NCBI GenBank assembly: GCA_910579325.1 | Contig: CAJTTU010000005.1 | Span: 10,842-74,841 of the forward strand | Source of the DNA: an uncultured Lachnospiraceae bacterium | GTDB taxonomy: Bacteria; Bacillota; Clostridia; Lachnospirales; Lachnospiraceae | Reading direction: 5' to 3' | Length of the DNA stretch: 64,000 nucleotides | In this document: piece after piece, positions 9,232 through 17,863 of the stretch | Layout: the number at the start of each line of letters is the position of its first letter | How positions within the stretch are numbered: the first letter of the stretch is position 1 | Translations under genes and position numbers: made by a program | Notes under the pieces: generated by a model | What the model was told of the DNA's origin: nothing | The model's input: only the letters and a program-made list of their open reading frames with translations | Database searches by the model: none

Positions 9232-9970
9232 AGATCGTGTAAATTTCCTCGCTGTAAACGCCCGGCGACTGATAGACGATCACCGGCGGTTCAATGCGCA
9301 TCTGAGGCCGTCCGCCCAGAAACGCCTCGATCAGCACCATATTCGCTTCCTGATCCACAAAGGGATGGACCAGCTTCATCCGCTTCGGCTCCAGATGGTA
9401 AGTCCGCATGGTTTCAAACAGCTCTGTCAGACGGTGGGGACGGTGAACCATATAAAAACGGCCTCCCGGACGCAGCAGCCTGGCAGTTTCCCTTGACACG
9501 TCTTCAAAGGTACACAGGATCTCATGGCGGGCGATCGCCTTTGGCTCCTCCGGGTTTTTCAGGCCATGATTCTGATTCATATAAGGCGGATTACAGGTGA
9601 CTACGTCGAAAGAAGCTTCACCAAACAAAGCGGAAGCTTCCTTCATATCGCCGCATACGATCGAAACCTTTTCCTCCAGGCAGTTATAGGCCACGCTGCG
9701 GCCCGCCATCTCCGCCATCTCCGGTTGAATTTCCAGCCCGGTAAAATGCCGCCCCTGGGTTTTTGCCTCCAGAAGAATCGGAATAATACCTGTGCCGGTT
9801 CCCAGATCCAGCGCCGCCTCCCCCTTTTTCACCCGGGCAAAACCGGAGAGCAGCACCGCGTCCATACCGAAGCAGAACCGTTTCGGCTTCTGGATAATCT
9901 TATAATGGTTCCGCTGTAAGTCATCCAGCCGTTCATCCTCATTTATTCTGACAGTATCTCTACCTGTCAT
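9221..9970 (-). CDS. TrmN6/YfiC-like tRNA1(Val) (adenine(37)-N6)-methyltransferase
   Basis: 249 residues. A class I SAM-methyltransferase core has motif I LDLGTGTGIIP (about residues 55-65), an acidic motif II GLEIQ (about 78-82) and the catalytic NPPY of N6-adenine methylases (about residues 128-131). The N-terminal DLQRNHYKIIQ and FGMDAVLL segments are typical of the YabB/YfiC group, which methylates A37 of tRNA1(Val). The start ATG overlaps the ricT stop in an ATGA arrangement. Neighbours match the Bacillus subtilis yaaT-yabB-yabC order, without yabA and yazA. Confidence 0.88.
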   Translation of the reverse strand: MTGRDTVRINEDERLDDLQRNHYKIIQKPKRFCFGMDAVLLSGFARVKKGEAALDLGTGTGIIPILLEAKTQGRHFTGLEIQPEMAEMAGRSVAYNCLEEKVSIVCGDMKEASALFGEASFDVVTCNPPYMNQNHGLKNPEEPKAIARHEILCTFEDVSRETARLLRPGGRFYMVHRPHRLTELFETMRTYHLEPKRMKLVHPFVDQEANMVLIEAFLGGRPQMRIEPPVIVYQSPGVYSEEIYTIYGY

Positions 9971-10872
9971 GACAGTTTAGAGTTCCTTTCCTTTTTCTCC
10001 AGCGCTTCCAGCTCCTTCAGTTCCTCATCCTTAATATCCAGACGCTCTTTTCTGCGCTTTGGACGGAAACGAAGCTGCTTTACTTTATATTCCCGGATAT
10101 CCCGGTCATCTTTGTCTACCGTCACGAGTACCTTAACCGTCTGGCGCAGCACATTGACGCTGTGTACTTCGCCCTTAAACCCGTCCTCGGTGGTGACATA
10201 ATCTCCTATGGCCGGAAGCCGGCTGTTCAGATACTCATAGGTATCCTCCTCGTTTTTCAGGCAGCACATCAGTCTGCCGCAGGTTCCCGAGATCTTCGAC
10301 GGATTCAGAGACAGGTTCTGCTCCTTGGCCATCTTAATGGATACCGGAATAAATTCCGACAGATAGGTATGGCAGCACAGCTCCCGTCCGCAGTTACCCA
10401 CGCCGCCTAAGATCTTTGTCTCATCCCGGACCCCGATCTGCCTCAGCTCGATCCTGGTCTTAAACACCGACGCCAGATCCTTCACCAGCTCCCGGAAATC
10501 GATGCGGCCGTCGGCGGTGAAATAAAACAGCACCTTATTATTGTCAAAAGTATACTCCGTGTCGATCAGCTTCATATCCAGATTATGTCTGGCAATTTTT
10601 TCCAGGCACACCTGATGAGCCGCCTTTTCTTTTTCCTTATTTTTCTCCTCGGTCCGGTCGTCCTGCTCCGTGGCGACGCGCAGTACGGCTTTTAAAGGCT
10701 GTACCACTTTCTCCTCCTCCACTTCCCGGACGCCCATAACCACATAGCCATATTCCACGCCTCTGGCCGTCTCCACAATCACATTCTGGCCTCTTTTCAC
10801 TTCCAGCTCGCCCGGATCGAAAAAATAGATTTTTCCGGCGGTTCGGAATCTGACCCCTATCACTTTTATCAT
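9967..10872 (-). CDS. ricT: PSP1-domain protein RicT (YaaT)
   Basis: 301 residues. The PSP1 domain is recognisable: GYVVMG near residue 44, ELRQIGVRDETK near 145, GGVGNCGRELCCHTYL near residue 157 and the CGRLMCCLKNEED cysteine motif near 200. In Bacillus, YaaT with YmcA and YlbF forms the Y-complex that assists RNase Y in mRNA maturation and affects sporulation and biofilm; the conserved cysteines bind Fe-S clusters. It sits between holB (80 bases upstream) and trmN6 (4-base overlap), the standard Firmicutes order. The Lys/Glu-rich C-terminus is ordinary for the family. Confidence 0.93.
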   Translation of the reverse strand: MIKVIGVRFRTAGKIYFFDPGELEVKRGQNVIVETARGVEYGYVVMGVREVEEEKVVQPLKAVLRVATEQDDRTEEKNKEKEKAAHQVCLEKIARHNLDMKLIDTEYTFDNNKVLFYFTADGRIDFRELVKDLASVFKTRIELRQIGVRDETKILGGVGNCGRELCCHTYLSEFIPVSIKMAKEQNLSLNPSKISGTCGRLMCCLKNEEDTYEYLNSRLPAIGDYVTTEDGFKGEVHSVNVLRQTVKVLVTVDKDDRDIREYKVKQLRFRPKRRKERLDIKDEELKELEALEKKERNSKLS

Positions 10873-10952
10873 AATCGATCAATCGTTCCTTCCTGTTTCT
10901 GTTATTCCTGTATTCTGTCTGCAGCGCACTGCCGGCCCGTGCAGGTCTCTCC

Positions 10953-11945
10953 CTACATTTCCTTGATCGTCAGCAGCAAAAGCTCCATCACCAGATCGAA
11001 GCCTACGTTCGCATTCAGCCGGACGCCGGCCTTATCGACAGCGTCGATCACCGTATCGATACCGTGAAAGCTGCTGTAATTGGCCGTTTCCCGGATCGCT
11101 GTCAGCTCATGGACGAAAATCAGCACGTTGGCATCCTGAGTGGCTTTGAAAACCATAACGTCCCGGTACCACAGCTTCATCAGCTCCAGACATTCCGAGA
11201 AATCCCTGTTTCCCTCTTTCAGGACACGCAGACTCTCCAGCATCATGGGCACGGACATCTCCTTTGCCCCTTTCACAATCCGAAGCACGCTCTGATACAT
11301 GTCCATAAAATCCTCGGACTGAGCCAGAGAGATGGCTCTGCCCAGATTTCCTCTCGCAAAAGCACAGCAGATATCCGCCTGCTGCTTCGCCACATGCAGA
11401 TGCTCCGTCAGATAACCTGCCACCGTCTCATCCGGCAGAGGCTTTAACGGCAGCGTAATGCACCGGGACAGAATCGTCGGCAGAAATACCTCGTTGTTTG
11501 CCGCCAGCAGTATGACAACGGCATATTCCGGCGGCTCCTCTATGGTTTTCAGCAGAGCGTTCTGGGCCTGGACCGTCATCTTACCGGCCTCATCCACAAT
11601 ATATATTTTATACGGATTGCCGTAGGGTTTAATCTGCACATCCTCCACCAGCTTTTCCCTGATATCGTCCACCCCGATGCTGCCCGGCTTTTCATGCGTG
11701 ACATAAATCACGTCCGGATGGTTGTCCGTCAGAAACTGACGGCAGGAGTGGCAGACGCCGCAGGGCTCCGCGCCTTTGCGGTTTTCGCATTCCAGAGCCA
11801 TGGCAAAGGTTTTGGCCAGCTGCTTTTTCCCCATTCCCGTCTCGCCGGACAAAATGTAGGCATGGGAGATATGAGATTCTTCAATCGCCCTGGCCAGATG
11901 TTCTTTTACGGCGTCCTGCCCTAAAATATTTTTGAACTGAAACAT
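10953..11945 (-). CDS. holB: DNA polymerase III subunit delta'
   Basis: 330 residues. The AAA+ clamp-loader fold shows a Walker A loop GETGMGKKQ (about residues 34-42), a zinc module with cysteines in CGVCHSC (about 62-68), a VDEAGKM Walker B segment near residue 118, and SRC sensor residues near 159. Delta' is the structural arm of the clamp loader that opens the beta sliding clamp. It is the first visible gene of the leftward holB-ricT-trmN6-rsmI cluster; a 181-base gap, containing the exonuclease terminator hairpin, separates it from the gene to the right, so its promoter probably lies at about 11950-12050. Confidence 0.93.
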   Translation of the reverse strand: MFQFKNILGQDAVKEHLARAIEESHISHAYILSGETGMGKKQLAKTFAMALECENRKGAEPCGVCHSCRQFLTDNHPDVIYVTHEKPGSIGVDDIREKLVEDVQIKPYGNPYKIYIVDEAGKMTVQAQNALLKTIEEPPEYAVVILLAANNEVFLPTILSRCITLPLKPLPDETVAGYLTEHLHVAKQQADICCAFARGNLGRAISLAQSEDFMDMYQSVLRIVKGAKEMSVPMMLESLRVLKEGNRDFSECLELMKLWYRDVMVFKATQDANVLIFVHELTAIRETANYSSFHGIDTVIDAVDKAGVRLNANVGFDLVMELLLLTIKEM

Positions 11946-12081
11946 AATCCCCTCCCATTCGCCTGTAATGCGTCTTCAAATACCTTCCTAAACAGTATAT
12001 CATATAAACTGCCAAAAGAAAAACTTTTTATCGAAAGAATCCGCGCGGGCCGCCACAAATCGGAAAACGCCCGCTCTCACA

Positions 12082-12123
12082 AAGAATAACAGACTCTCCC
12101 TCCACGGAAAGTCTGTTATTCTT
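12082..12123 (-). terminator. Hairpin terminator after the exonuclease gene
   Basis: A perfect 14-bp stem (AAGAATAACAGACT and its complement) with a 14-base loop starts 4 bases beyond the exonuclease stop codon. The stem ends in TTATTCTT on both strands, so it could also block rightward read-through. Confidence 0.75.
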
Positions 12124-12126
12124 CTT

Positions 12127-13080
12127 TCAAGTCTCCTGCGTATGCTTCCTGCGGCTTTTACGTTTCTTTCGTAAATTTTCTCTCTTTTCCCGGACTGCCG
12201 CCGCTTCCTCCTCGTCAGCCGAACGGAGAATCTTCACCGCATAGTACTGCCGGTCGTCCGCCGACTTTTTCAGACGGATCTTCCCATTCATAAAGCCATG
12301 GTCCGGACACCAGGACAGACAGTCATAGGTTTTTCCTCCTGAAGGGAACCAGCGAACCCGTTTGCGCAGCAGACGGCCGCAGACGCAGCAGGGAGTAGCG
12401 ATCACCGTCCTGTCCTCCATCACATCCTCTCTGGCGTCAAAAGGACGGGACACATATTTCGTATAGTCGGGAAACTTCAGATAAATCTCTTCCTCTTTAC
12501 ATACGGGCGGCCGGTGATAATCCACAGACAGATAGGGCTTCACCTGCTCCCAGTCAAACCGCTGCATAATCATAGCCGTGTAACAGGTATCCTCATAAGC
12601 CCCGTGAGATTTCTGAAAATGTAAAAATTCCACCGCATATTCCAGAGACCTTCTGGAATGTCCGTCTTCGTAAATCTGGCTGAACAGTTTCTGCACATCA
12701 TAAAAAAGCAGCGGCCTGGGAAAGGGGTTCTCCAGCCGATAAAATTCAATATTCCGCTGCAGTTCTTCCAGATCCATACTTCCCCAGGTACAGATAACAT
12801 AGTCATTTCCGCACCAGCCGATAAAATCCGCGATCACTTCCGGAAAGCAGCGGGCATCCCGCAGCTCTTTCATGGAAAGGTGAACCAGCTCCTGGGTTTT
12901 AAAGTGCAGACGCCGATATACCTGAGGCCGGACACATTCATGAAAACGACCTGCGATCTGCATGGATTCCGACAGCTTCAGCGCGCCGATTTCAATGATT
13001 TCAAAAGGAATGGCCCGATTCTCGCCAGATTTGCCGGCAGGGGACTGGTTCCATTCCAGATCAAGTACAATATAATCCAT
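12127..13080 (-). CDS. DEDDh-type 3'-5' exonuclease with C-terminal zinc-ribbon-like domain
   Basis: About 317 residues. Exonuclease motif I is YIVLDLEWN (Asp and Glu ligands near residues 6-8); motif II is in CTWGSMDLEEL with its Asp; motif III is HGAYEDTCYTAMI, the His-x4-Asp of the DEDDh class (about residues 178-183). Such enzymes digest RNA or DNA ends (KapD/RNase T-like). After residue 230 there is a cysteine cluster (CCVC ... CLSWC) that may bind zinc, and a very basic Arg/Lys tail that could bind nucleic acid. Two ATGs occur in tandem behind AGGAGG; the second, at 13080, has the better spacing. Single-gene unit, divergent from hydE. Confidence 0.85.
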   Translation of the reverse strand: MDYIVLDLEWNQSPAGKSGENRAIPFEIIEIGALKLSESMQIAGRFHECVRPQVYRRLHFKTQELVHLSMKELRDARCFPEVIADFIGWCGNDYVICTWGSMDLEELQRNIEFYRLENPFPRPLLFYDVQKLFSQIYEDGHSRRSLEYAVEFLHFQKSHGAYEDTCYTAMIMQRFDWEQVKPYLSVDYHRPPVCKEEEIYLKFPDYTKYVSRPFDAREDVMEDRTVIATPCCVCGRLLRKRVRWFPSGGKTYDCLSWCPDHGFMNGKIRLKKSADDRQYYAVKILRSADEEEAAAVREKRENLRKKRKSRRKHTQET

Positions 13081-13172
13081 CATGATCCTCCTCTGCCAAA
13101 AGGTATGGTACCCCGCATTATTTTATCATAACATCAGACCTGGGTCAAAAGGTATTTTTTTAGTTCGGACTA

Positions 13173-13200
13173 TTGCTATTCAACATAAAAAAGTTATAAT
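13173..13200 (+). promoter_or_regulatory. Sigma-A-type promoter of hydE-hydF
   Basis: TTGCTA (-35) at 13173-13178 and a perfect TATAAT (-10) at 13195-13200 are 16 bases apart. Transcription would begin near 13207, which rules out the in-frame ATG at 13204 and supports the start at 13237. Confidence 0.8.
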
Positions 13201-13236
13201 AGAATGCAGAGAAAAATCCACGCGAAGGAGTACCCA

Positions 13237-14283
13237 ATGGAAGATTTGACCCGCCTGATCGACCGTCTGGAAACGGATCAGGTATTAAACAGGGAAGATT
13301 TTATCCGGCTGATCAGAGAACATACCCCCGATACGGACGAATACCTCTTCCAGAAAGCCGACCGGCTGCGACAGCAAAGCTATGGAAATGAGATTTACAT
13401 CCGCGGCCTGATCGAACTGACCAATTACTGTAAAAACGACTGTCTCTACTGCGGCATCCGGCGAAGCAACCGCAGTGCCCAGCGTTACCGGCTGGATCAG
13501 GAAGACATCATGGAATGCTGCCGGACCGGTTACGAACTGGGCTTCCGCACTTTTGTTCTGCAGGGCGGGGAGGATGGCTGGTACACGGATGAAAAAGTCT
13601 GCCGGATCCTGACTTCCATCAAACATGATTACCCCGACTGCGCCGTTACCCTTTCTCTGGGAGAACGCAGCCGCAAAACCTATCAGGCCTGGTTCGACGC
13701 AGGAGCAGACCGGTATCTGCTGCGCCACGAGACGGCGACTCCGGAACATTACGCAAAACTTCATCCGCCGGAATTATCCCTGGCCCATCGAATGGAATGC
13801 CTGCGCGATCTGAAGGAAATCGGCTACCAGACCGGCTGCGGATTTATGGTGGGCTCCCCTTTTCAGACCACGGAGCATCTGGCGGAGGATCTTTTATATA
13901 TCCATAAGCTCCGGCCTCAGATGGTGGGCATCGGGCCGTTTATCCCTCACCACGACACGCCGTTCGCAAAAGAACCGGCAGGCACGGTAAATGACACGCT
14001 GTTTTTCCTGGCCATCATCCGGCTGATGCTGCCAAAAGTACTTCTGCCTGCCACCACGGCGCTGGGAACCATCGATCCCAACGGACGGGAAAAAGGCGTA
14101 CATGCCGGGGCAAACGTCATTATGCCCAACCTGTCGCCTTTATCCGTCCGCAAAAAATACATGCTCTATGACAATAAAATCTCCACCGGCGAGGAAGCCG
14201 CCGAAAGCATCGACTCCCTGAGAAAGCGGATGGCCGCCATCGGCTGTCAGGTGATCGTCGGGCGGGGGGACTATAAAAAATAA
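13237..14283 (+). CDS. hydE: [FeFe]-hydrogenase H-cluster radical SAM maturase HydE
   Basis: 348 residues. The radical SAM motif CKNDCLYC binds the [4Fe-4S] cluster through Cys65, Cys69 and Cys72. Downstream are the LQGGED segment (about residue 108) that fits the SAM-binding GGE strand and a FMVGSPFQT motif near residue 210. HydE helps build the azadithiolate-bridged di-iron subcluster of [FeFe]-hydrogenase with HydF and HydG. The start at 13237 is preceded by GAAGGAG at good spacing; an in-frame ATG 33 bases upstream lies too close to the promoter. hydF follows 42 bases later. No hydG or hydrogenase structural gene is in the window. Confidence 0.94.
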   Translation: MEDLTRLIDRLETDQVLNREDFIRLIREHTPDTDEYLFQKADRLRQQSYGNEIYIRGLIELTNYCKNDCLYCGIRRSNRSAQRYRLDQEDIMECCRTGYELGFRTFVLQGGEDGWYTDEKVCRILTSIKHDYPDCAVTLSLGERSRKTYQAWFDAGADRYLLRHETATPEHYAKLHPPELSLAHRMECLRDLKEIGYQTGCGFMVGSPFQTTEHLAEDLLYIHKLRPQMVGIGPFIPHHDTPFAKEPAGTVNDTLFFLAIIRLMLPKVLLPATTALGTIDPNGREKGVHAGANVIMPNLSPLSVRKKYMLYDNKISTGEEAAESIDSLRKRMAAIGCQVIVGRGDYKK

Positions 14284-14325
14284 ACAATATTAAATCAGCA
14301 GAACTCAATCAGGAGGATTATTATT

Positions 14326-15546
14326 ATGAGTCTTAACAGCACCCCTGCGTCCGACAGAGTACATATCGGCTTCTTCGGCCGCAGAAACGCGGGCAAATCA
14401 AGCGTAGTCAACGCTGTCACCGGTCAGAACCTGGCCATCGTCTCCGACGTAAAGGGCACCACCACCGACCCGGTATATAAAGCCATGGAGCTTCTGCCTC
14501 TGGGCCCTGTCATGATTATCGACACCCCCGGCATCGATGATGAAGGCGCTCTGGGGGAACTGCGCATCAAAAAAACACGCCAGGTTCTGAATAAAACGGA
14601 CGTGGCCGTCCTGATTGTGGACGGCACGGAAGGAAAAAAACAGAGCGACGAAGAACTGATCGACCTGTTCCGGAAAAAGGGACTGCCCTACGTCATCGTC
14701 TACAACAAATCCGACCTGTACGCCCAAACCGCCGATACCGAACCGAATGAAATCCGCGTCAGCGCCCTCACAGGCTCCAATATCTACGAACTGAAAGAAC
14801 TGATCGCCCGGCTGGCCGCCACCCAGGAATCCAAACTGCGGATCGTGGCCGACCTGCTCTCCCCTTCCGATTTCGTGGTGCTGGTAGTGCCGATCGACAA
14901 AGCCGCCCCCAAAGGCCGCCTGATTCTGCCCCAGCAGCAGACCATCCGGGATATTCTGGAGGCCGACGCCGTTTCCATCGTCGTGAAAGAAAACGAGCTG
15001 AAAAACACGCTGGAGCACCTGGGACAGAAACCCAGGCTGGTGATCACCGACAGCCAAGTGTTTGCCGGCGTATCCGCCGACACGCCCGAAGATATCCCCC
15101 TCACCTCCTTCTCCATCCTGTTCGCCCGTTATAAAGGCAATCTGGAGCTGACCGTAAAGGGAATCCGGGCCATCGAGAACCTGAAAGACGGAGACAGGAT
15201 ACTGATCTGCGAAGGCTGTACCCACCACCGCCAGTGCGACGACATCGGCACGGTAAAAATCCCCCGCTGGGTGCGCCAGTACACCGGCAAAGAGCTGCAG
15301 TTTGATTTCACCTCCGGCACGGAATTCCCCGACGAGCTGGGAGAGTATGCCATGGTGGTTCACTGCGGCGGCTGTATGCTGAATGAACGGGAAATGAAAT
15401 ACCGGCTCCAATGCGCCGAGGATCAGGGCGTGCCCATTACCAATTATGGGATCCTGATGGCTTATATCAACGGGATCTTAAAGCGCAGCCTGGAACCTTT
15501 CCCCCGAATCGCCATGGCTCTGGAAAATGAAACCACTGAAAAGTAA
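14326..15546 (+). CDS. hydF: [FeFe]-hydrogenase H-cluster maturation GTPase HydF
   Basis: 406 residues. The GTPase domain has a P loop GRRNAGKSS (residues 18-26), the switch region KGTTTDP (near 43), DTPGIDD and NKSD. The C-terminal cluster-binding domain carries the family pattern CxH near residue 299 (in EGCTHHRQC) and HCGGC near residue 346, which hold the [4Fe-4S] cluster. HydF is the scaffold on which the di-iron subcluster is completed and then delivered to apo-hydrogenase. It starts with AGGAGG and is the second gene of the hydE-hydF operon, closed by a hairpin terminator at 15563. Confidence 0.95.
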   Translation: MSLNSTPASDRVHIGFFGRRNAGKSSVVNAVTGQNLAIVSDVKGTTTDPVYKAMELLPLGPVMIIDTPGIDDEGALGELRIKKTRQVLNKTDVAVLIVDGTEGKKQSDEELIDLFRKKGLPYVIVYNKSDLYAQTADTEPNEIRVSALTGSNIYELKELIARLAATQESKLRIVADLLSPSDFVVLVVPIDKAAPKGRLILPQQQTIRDILEADAVSIVVKENELKNTLEHLGQKPRLVITDSQVFAGVSADTPEDIPLTSFSILFARYKGNLELTVKGIRAIENLKDGDRILICEGCTHHRQCDDIGTVKIPRWVRQYTGKELQFDFTSGTEFPDELGEYAMVVHCGGCMLNEREMKYRLQCAEDQGVPITNYGILMAYINGILKRSLEPFPRIAMALENETTEK

Positions 15547-15562
15547 CCGACAAAAACTGAGA

Positions 15563-15606
15563 CTGCCGCAAAACAGAAATCATTGTATTGCGGCAGCTTT
15601 CCTTTT
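15563..15606 (+). terminator. Rho-independent terminator of hydE-hydF
   Basis: A 9-bp stem CTGCCGCAA/TTGCGGCAG, 16-base loop, followed by a T-rich tract (CTTTCCTTTT). It starts 17 bases after the hydF stop. Confidence 0.8.
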
Positions 15607-15614
15607 CCCGTTTT

Positions 15615-15977
15615 TTAACACAGCGCTTCCCCAAACACTTTCAGCAGCTGCTCCCGATGAAAAGGCTTATCCACAAAGCCTTTTGTACCGATCGCTTTGG
15701 CTCTCTCAAAGGTATCGTCATAGGCCAGCGAGGAAACCATCACGATCCTCGCCTCCGGATGCTGTTTCAGAATAATCTCGGAAGCATCCAGTCCGTCCAT
15801 TCCCTGCATGATAATATCCATGGTCACCAGATCTGGTTTTACCTCATCATACCGGGCAATCGCGTCCTCCCCGCTTCTGCAGTATGCCGCGATCTCATAA
15901 TCTGTTCCTTCCAGAACATCGCCCAGCTGAACCCGTACCAGCCGGGAATCATCTACCACCATAATTCGTTTGCTCAT
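15615..15977 (-). CDS. CheY-like single-domain response regulator
   Basis: 120 residues, one receiver domain and nothing else. Conserved residues: the acidic pair in VVDDSR (about 8-10), the phosphorylation Asp in VTMDIIMQGMDG, the SS in MVSSL and the KPF lysine near residue 103. Starting at the ATG at 15977 gives the exact CheY length; the longer frame extending upstream overlaps the CheX-like gene and is not coding. It follows the CheX-like gene by 16 bases, so the two are co-transcribed: a receiver and its likely phosphatase. No DNA-binding domain, so output would be by protein contact. Confidence 0.88.
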   Translation of the reverse strand: MSKRIMVVDDSRLVRVQLGDVLEGTDYEIAAYCRSGEDAIARYDEVKPDLVTMDIIMQGMDGLDASEIILKQHPEARIVMVSSLAYDDTFERAKAIGTKGFVDKPFHREQLLKVFGEALC

Positions 15978-15993
15978 TTCAATATGCCCCTTT

Positions 15994-16479
15994 CTAATCA
16001 GCCAAAACCGCTCCGTCCTCGTCAGAACACGGCACATGATGGATAAACTGCGCGCCGCCGCAGCTCTCGTCGGTATATGTAAGCATAAACTGTACCTCGC
16101 TCCCCTCAGGCTCATAACGTCCCCGATAGAAAACAGGCGGGCCAAAATGAGCCGGAATCTGTGTGGCCTGAAACATTGCGCCTGCAATCCTGCCACAGAG
16201 TACGTTAAAATATTCTTTACTGAACTCCTCCAGATCCTCAGGGCTGACCGATTCCTCATGAAAGGAATTGCTGGCCATACGGGACAGCAGCCGGGTATCG
16301 GCACAGAGGGTCAGGCTGGTGCGAAATCCTCTGTCAAAGGTAATCTGCACCGTACAGAGGTCTTCCCCCGGCGACTGGTTCCCCTGGCGCAGACGAACGC
16401 CCGCGGTACATTCCGTCACATCCTGAACTGCCTGATCCAGTATCCGCTCAAGTTCCTCTCTTGCCAAAGCAGTATTCAT
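15994..16479 (-). CDS. CheX-like phosphatase domain protein
   Basis: 161 residues. The helix [17 protein letters not shown] near residue 85 contains the ExxN motif (EYFN) used by CheX/CheC/FliY phosphatases to dephosphorylate CheY-P, and the flanking beta strands fit the CheX fold. The ATG at 16479 has GGAGGGAAAGG upstream. It overlaps the tail of the broken kinase gene by 32 bases and is followed by the CheY-like gene, so it probably acts on that receiver. No chemotaxis or flagellar genes are nearby; such CheX-receiver pairs also occur in non-chemotaxis signalling. Confidence 0.75.
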   Translation of the reverse strand: MNTALAREELERILDQAVQDVTECTAGVRLRQGNQSPGEDLCTVQITFDRGFRTSLTLCADTRLLSRMASNSFHEESVSPEDLEEFSKEYFNVLCGRIAGAMFQATQIPAHFGPPVFYRGRYEPEGSEVQFMLTYTDESCGGAQFIHHVPCSDEDGAVLAD

Positions 16480-17643
16480 CCTTTCCCTCCGTATCCCCGC
16501 ATTCCTCCATGATTATATCATTCAGTCCGATAATGGCATTCATCGGCGTCCGGAACTCGTGGGACATATTCGCCAGAAATTCACTTTTCGCGATGCTGGC
16601 CTTTTCCGCCTGACGCCGCACCCGTTTAATCTCGTTGATATAAGCCCTCATATCGGTCATATCCAGAATCAGAATCACGCATCCCTGTACCGGCCGTTTT
16701 CATCCATTATATGCTTGCTGTGGCTTTCATAGTGCTGTTCTCTGATGGAAAAGCTCTGGGGAATGTCATTGTTCAGCATTTCCTCCCGGAACCCTTTCAC
16801 GACCCGGATATTCTCTCCCAGCTTATGGGCGGACAGGTCGGTGAAAATCGTCGCCGCCGCCCGGTTATAGCTGACCAGACGGTCATGGTCGTCCAGAGCA
16901 ATCACACCGTCGCCCATACTCTCCAGAACCTTCTCCGCCGCCAGATGACGGAAATCATAATTGCGCCGGCTCCAGACCACAATCACCACCATAGACATGG
17001 AAATCGTCAGCGTCACCGGCGTGAAGTCAAACACATCCGCCAACTTAAAAACATAGGCTGTCAGCACAAGGACAGGCAGAGCGGAAATCGCAAGGATCAT
17101 CCGGTACTGGCGGTTTACCTGGCGGTCCGAGCGTTCACGGATCGCTTTTGTCAGTATGTATATACACAGAACATAGGGTATGATAATATGGGCGATCGTA
17201 AAAAACACATACAGCGGGCCATAGCTGAGGCTGATATGATAAAAACCGTCCGCCTCCGCCACCCACCGGATTTCCCGGTAGAAAAGCCCATGCCAGTTAA
17301 AGATCACCGTGGGCAGAGATAAAAAGCTGACTGTGCCAAGTATTCTTAAAAGCATTTTCGGCGGCGCGACAGAACAATAAATATAAATAAACCAGCAGTA
17401 ACACATCGGCGTAAAAGCGGATCCCACTTTTTCCATGCTCACCGCCGTCATGGCCGCTTCCACCGTAGGCGCGGTCAATTCCAGTAAATAACCTATATTC
17501 TGTACCAGAGAACCGCACATAATCATAATCAGCAGCTTCTGCTCTCTGGCGCCGTCCCCGTTCAGCAAAAGGAATAAGGCTATGGCTGTCAGACATATGC
17601 CAAAACATTCTAATGCAATGACAAAACTTACCATGTTTCCCAT
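16448..17643 (-). pseudogene. Frameshifted and truncated 7TM-PAS histidine kinase
   Basis: The first 322 codons (17643 to 16675) encode seven membrane helices of the HisKA_7TM type (about residues 5-225) followed by a PAS domain starting near KVLESMGDG. The frame then stops, at a TGA just after a DENGRY motif. The reading continues in another frame from about 16678: ILILDMTDM, a coiled linker, and the H box [18 protein letters not shown] with the phospho-accepting His. About 20 residues later the frame runs into the CheX-like gene and ends at 16448; the whole HATPase domain is missing. One frameshift could be a sequence error, but the missing catalytic domain cannot. Probably a decayed sensor that once fed the CheX/CheY pair. 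Confidence 0.8.
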
Positions 17644-17699
17644 CCTCCCGTTTATAATCTACAATCTGCCGCGGCAGCAGATTTCCTGTTTACTCCTGC

Positions 17700-17761
17700 A
17701 AAAAGCCAGCCGGACATCTACGTGAAACGCTCCCTGAATATGCATGGACGTCCGGCGGCTG
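17700..17761 (-). terminator. Rho-independent terminator after the YtvI-like gene
   Basis: Read leftward: GCCGCCGGACGTC pairs with GATGTCCGGCTGGC across a 30-base loop and is followed by TTTTTGC. It lies about 100 bases beyond the permease stop codon. The rest of 17644-17863 shows no gene. Confidence 0.65.
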
Positions 17762-17863
17762 CCGTCAGATATGAAATACTAAAAATACAATATTATAATT
17801 TTCAGGTCATGTCAAAAAATACCTGTCTCTTCCGACAAAATTTGTCCCGGGTCAGACCACGCG

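Noticed and set aside
13204..13236. Upstream ATG as hydE start
   Set aside because: It lies 4 bases after the -10 element; the ATG at 13237 has a good ribosome binding site.
14398..15411. A 337-codon minus-strand frame opposite hydF
   Set aside because: Gly/Val/Phe/Asp-rich mirror of the hydF codons, no start signal.
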